This document shows positions 63,111 to 64,000 of a stretch of DNA of 64,000 nt, one piece after another. A model generated the notes under the pieces. It ran no database searches, was not told where the DNA came from, and saw only the letters and a program-made list of their open reading frames with translations. Location: positions 8,660,501 to 8,724,500 of the forward strand of contig NZ_CP022222.1 in assembly GCF_009930815.1 (NCBI RefSeq), given 5' to 3'. Source of the DNA: Bradyrhizobium sp. CCBAU 051011 (GTDB lineage: Bacteria > Pseudomonadota > Alphaproteobacteria > Rhizobiales > Xanthobacteraceae). Each line of letters starts with the position of its first letter. Within the stretch, counting starts at the first letter, position 1. The translations under genes were made by a program, and so were the position numbers.

Positions 63111-64000
63111 GGTCGCGTCACCGGATCCGCTTTCTCACTGCGTTGTTTGGCCGCGAGGGTCATGCCGCCGGCAACGCCGACACCGAGCACGTACATCCAT
63201 CCCTCGTGAAAGTCGAACAGATGCGAGTTAAACAGAGAGGTGAACATGTTCTGTACGACGACCAGCAACCCGATCCAGGAAACGAGGCCGTTGCCGCGGA
63301 ACAGCAACAGATGCGACAGCCACGTCGCATACAACAGTATCACCCCTATGACGCCCCACTGCACGGCGACATTGAGCGTCTGATTATGAGGATTGCTTAT
63401 AACCGAGCCAGCAGGCGATTCGGAGTAGTTGGTCGCAGCCCGCTCGAAGAGTCCGCGCAGCGAGCCTGTTCCGTGACCGAAGACCGGCGCCTCCGAAAAG
63501 AACCGCACCGATTTTTGCCAGAACTCGAGCCGAAGCCCAATCGATGTCACAGTTTGTTCCGTCTTGTAGAGCTGATAATCCCTGAGAAATCTCTTGGGGC
63601 CCCAGCGCAAGTCGGTCGTGGTGAACCAAAGGACACCCACGAGAGCGATCATTACGCCGATGATGATCAAACTGGTGCGTCGCCTCAGGTGAAGCAGCGC
63701 AAACACCGCCAGCATGATCGGCATTGTAACGATGGCGGTCCGGGAGACGACTACGAACGCCATGTTTGCGATGAAACCGAGCGAAACTGCGCACAGCACC
63801 AATGCTTGCCGCATCTTCTTCACCCGCAGCAGACTGACGATCGGATAGATCAGCGCGATCGCGCAGAGTGCAAACTCCTGACTCTGGTCGATGTAGTTTT
63901 TGACAAAGATGCCGCGATACGCATCTTCACCTGGTTTGAGCGAGAGGCTTGGATAAATCGCGATCAGCCACGACATTAGCATCAGCAGAGCGCAGGACAC
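63107..64000 (-). CDS. O-antigen ligase/polymerase-family membrane protein, copy 2 (cut by window edge)
   Basis: 297 residues visible; the start lies right of the window. Strong similarity to copy 1 along the whole visible part: YRGIFVKNYIDQSQEFALC, GHGTGSLRGLFERAA and NPHNQTLNVAVQWGV. It is a tandem duplicate, more AT-rich in codon use than copy 1 and diverged enough to have its own specificity. Confidence 0.9.
   Translation of the reverse strand: MSCALLMLMSWLIAIYPSLSLKPGEDAYRGIFVKNYIDQSQEFALCAIALIYPIVSLLRVKKMRQALVLCAVSLGFIANMAFVVVSRTAIVTMPIMLAVFALLHLRRRTSLIIIGVMIALVGVLWFTTTDLRWGPKRFLRDYQLYKTEQTVTSIGLRLEFWQKSVRFFSEAPVFGHGTGSLRGLFERAATNYSESPAGSVISNPHNQTLNVAVQWGVIGVILLYATWLSHLLLFRGNGLVSWIGLLVVVQNMFTSLFNSHLFDFHEGWMYVLGVGVAGGMTLAAKQRSEKADPVTRP

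Overview
The window is high-GC alphaproteobacterial chromosome, most likely from Bradyrhizobium or a close relative (Nitrobacteraceae). Reasons: a thioredoxin-reductase-like ferredoxin-NADP reductase near an adrenodoxin-type ferredoxin, an Mla cassette with a STAS-fused permease, DUF892, DUF1269 and CHRD proteins, a very long apolipoprotein-like polar protein, and several palindromic intergenic repeats of types I associate with Bradyrhizobium. No rRNA, tRNA, CRISPR array, insertion sequence or prophage gene was found.

Layout. 0-9 kb: the edge of an MHYT sensor gene, a DUF892 stress gene with an EcfG-like promoter, a flippase-like UPF0104 protein, a secreted SGNH hydrolase, DUF2147, ferredoxin-NADP reductase, a thioesterase/hydrolase pair, ferredoxin and an Hpt protein. 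9.4-14.7 kb: one 1778-residue membrane-anchored coiled-coil protein, probably the growth-pole ring protein (GPR/RgsE) of polar-growing rhizobia, with a perfect CtrA-type site upstream. 15-18 kb: MlaE-MlaF-MlaD phospholipid transporter. 18-23 kb: dipeptide epimerase family enzyme, two unrelated genes of transport and unknown function, and a lipid kinase. 23-31 kb: HdeD, Tat-type small protein, DHA2 exporter, glutaminase, DUF1269, AbgT transporter plus a membrane phosphoesterase. 31.3-35.6 kb: an accessory stretch of small secreted or membrane genes, partly AT-rich, including a 37-residue Cys-rich exported peptide in an apparent operon and an 18-codon ORF with a near-ideal Shine-Dalgarno. 35.6-45 kb: AI-2E family protein, caspase-like protease, threonine dehydratase, a PlcP-Agt phosphorus-limitation lipid-remodelling pair, ThiD, a RAM-domain protein, LDH2-family dehydrogenase and a membrane J-domain protein. 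45-49.7 kb: two c-type cytochromes, a CHRD protein and an orphan form II CoxL-like molybdenum hydroxylase subunit. 50-64 kb: a surface-polysaccharide locus (MurJ, GnnB/WbpE-like aminotransferase, GnnA-like dehydrogenase, ManC, UDP-glucuronate epimerase, flippase-like protein, WecA-like initiating transferase, GT4, WbpM-like dehydratase, two tandem O-antigen ligase/polymerase-family proteins, the second cut by the window edge).

How the parts fit: most genes with clear functions serve the envelope: lipid transport (Mla), lipid replacement (PlcP-Agt), lipid A or polysaccharide amino-sugar supply, O-antigen assembly and polar wall growth. The most unusual material is the small-gene stretch at 31.3-35.6 kb and the hendecad-repeat architecture of the polar protein. 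Functions are from reading motifs and family knowledge; no database search was run.
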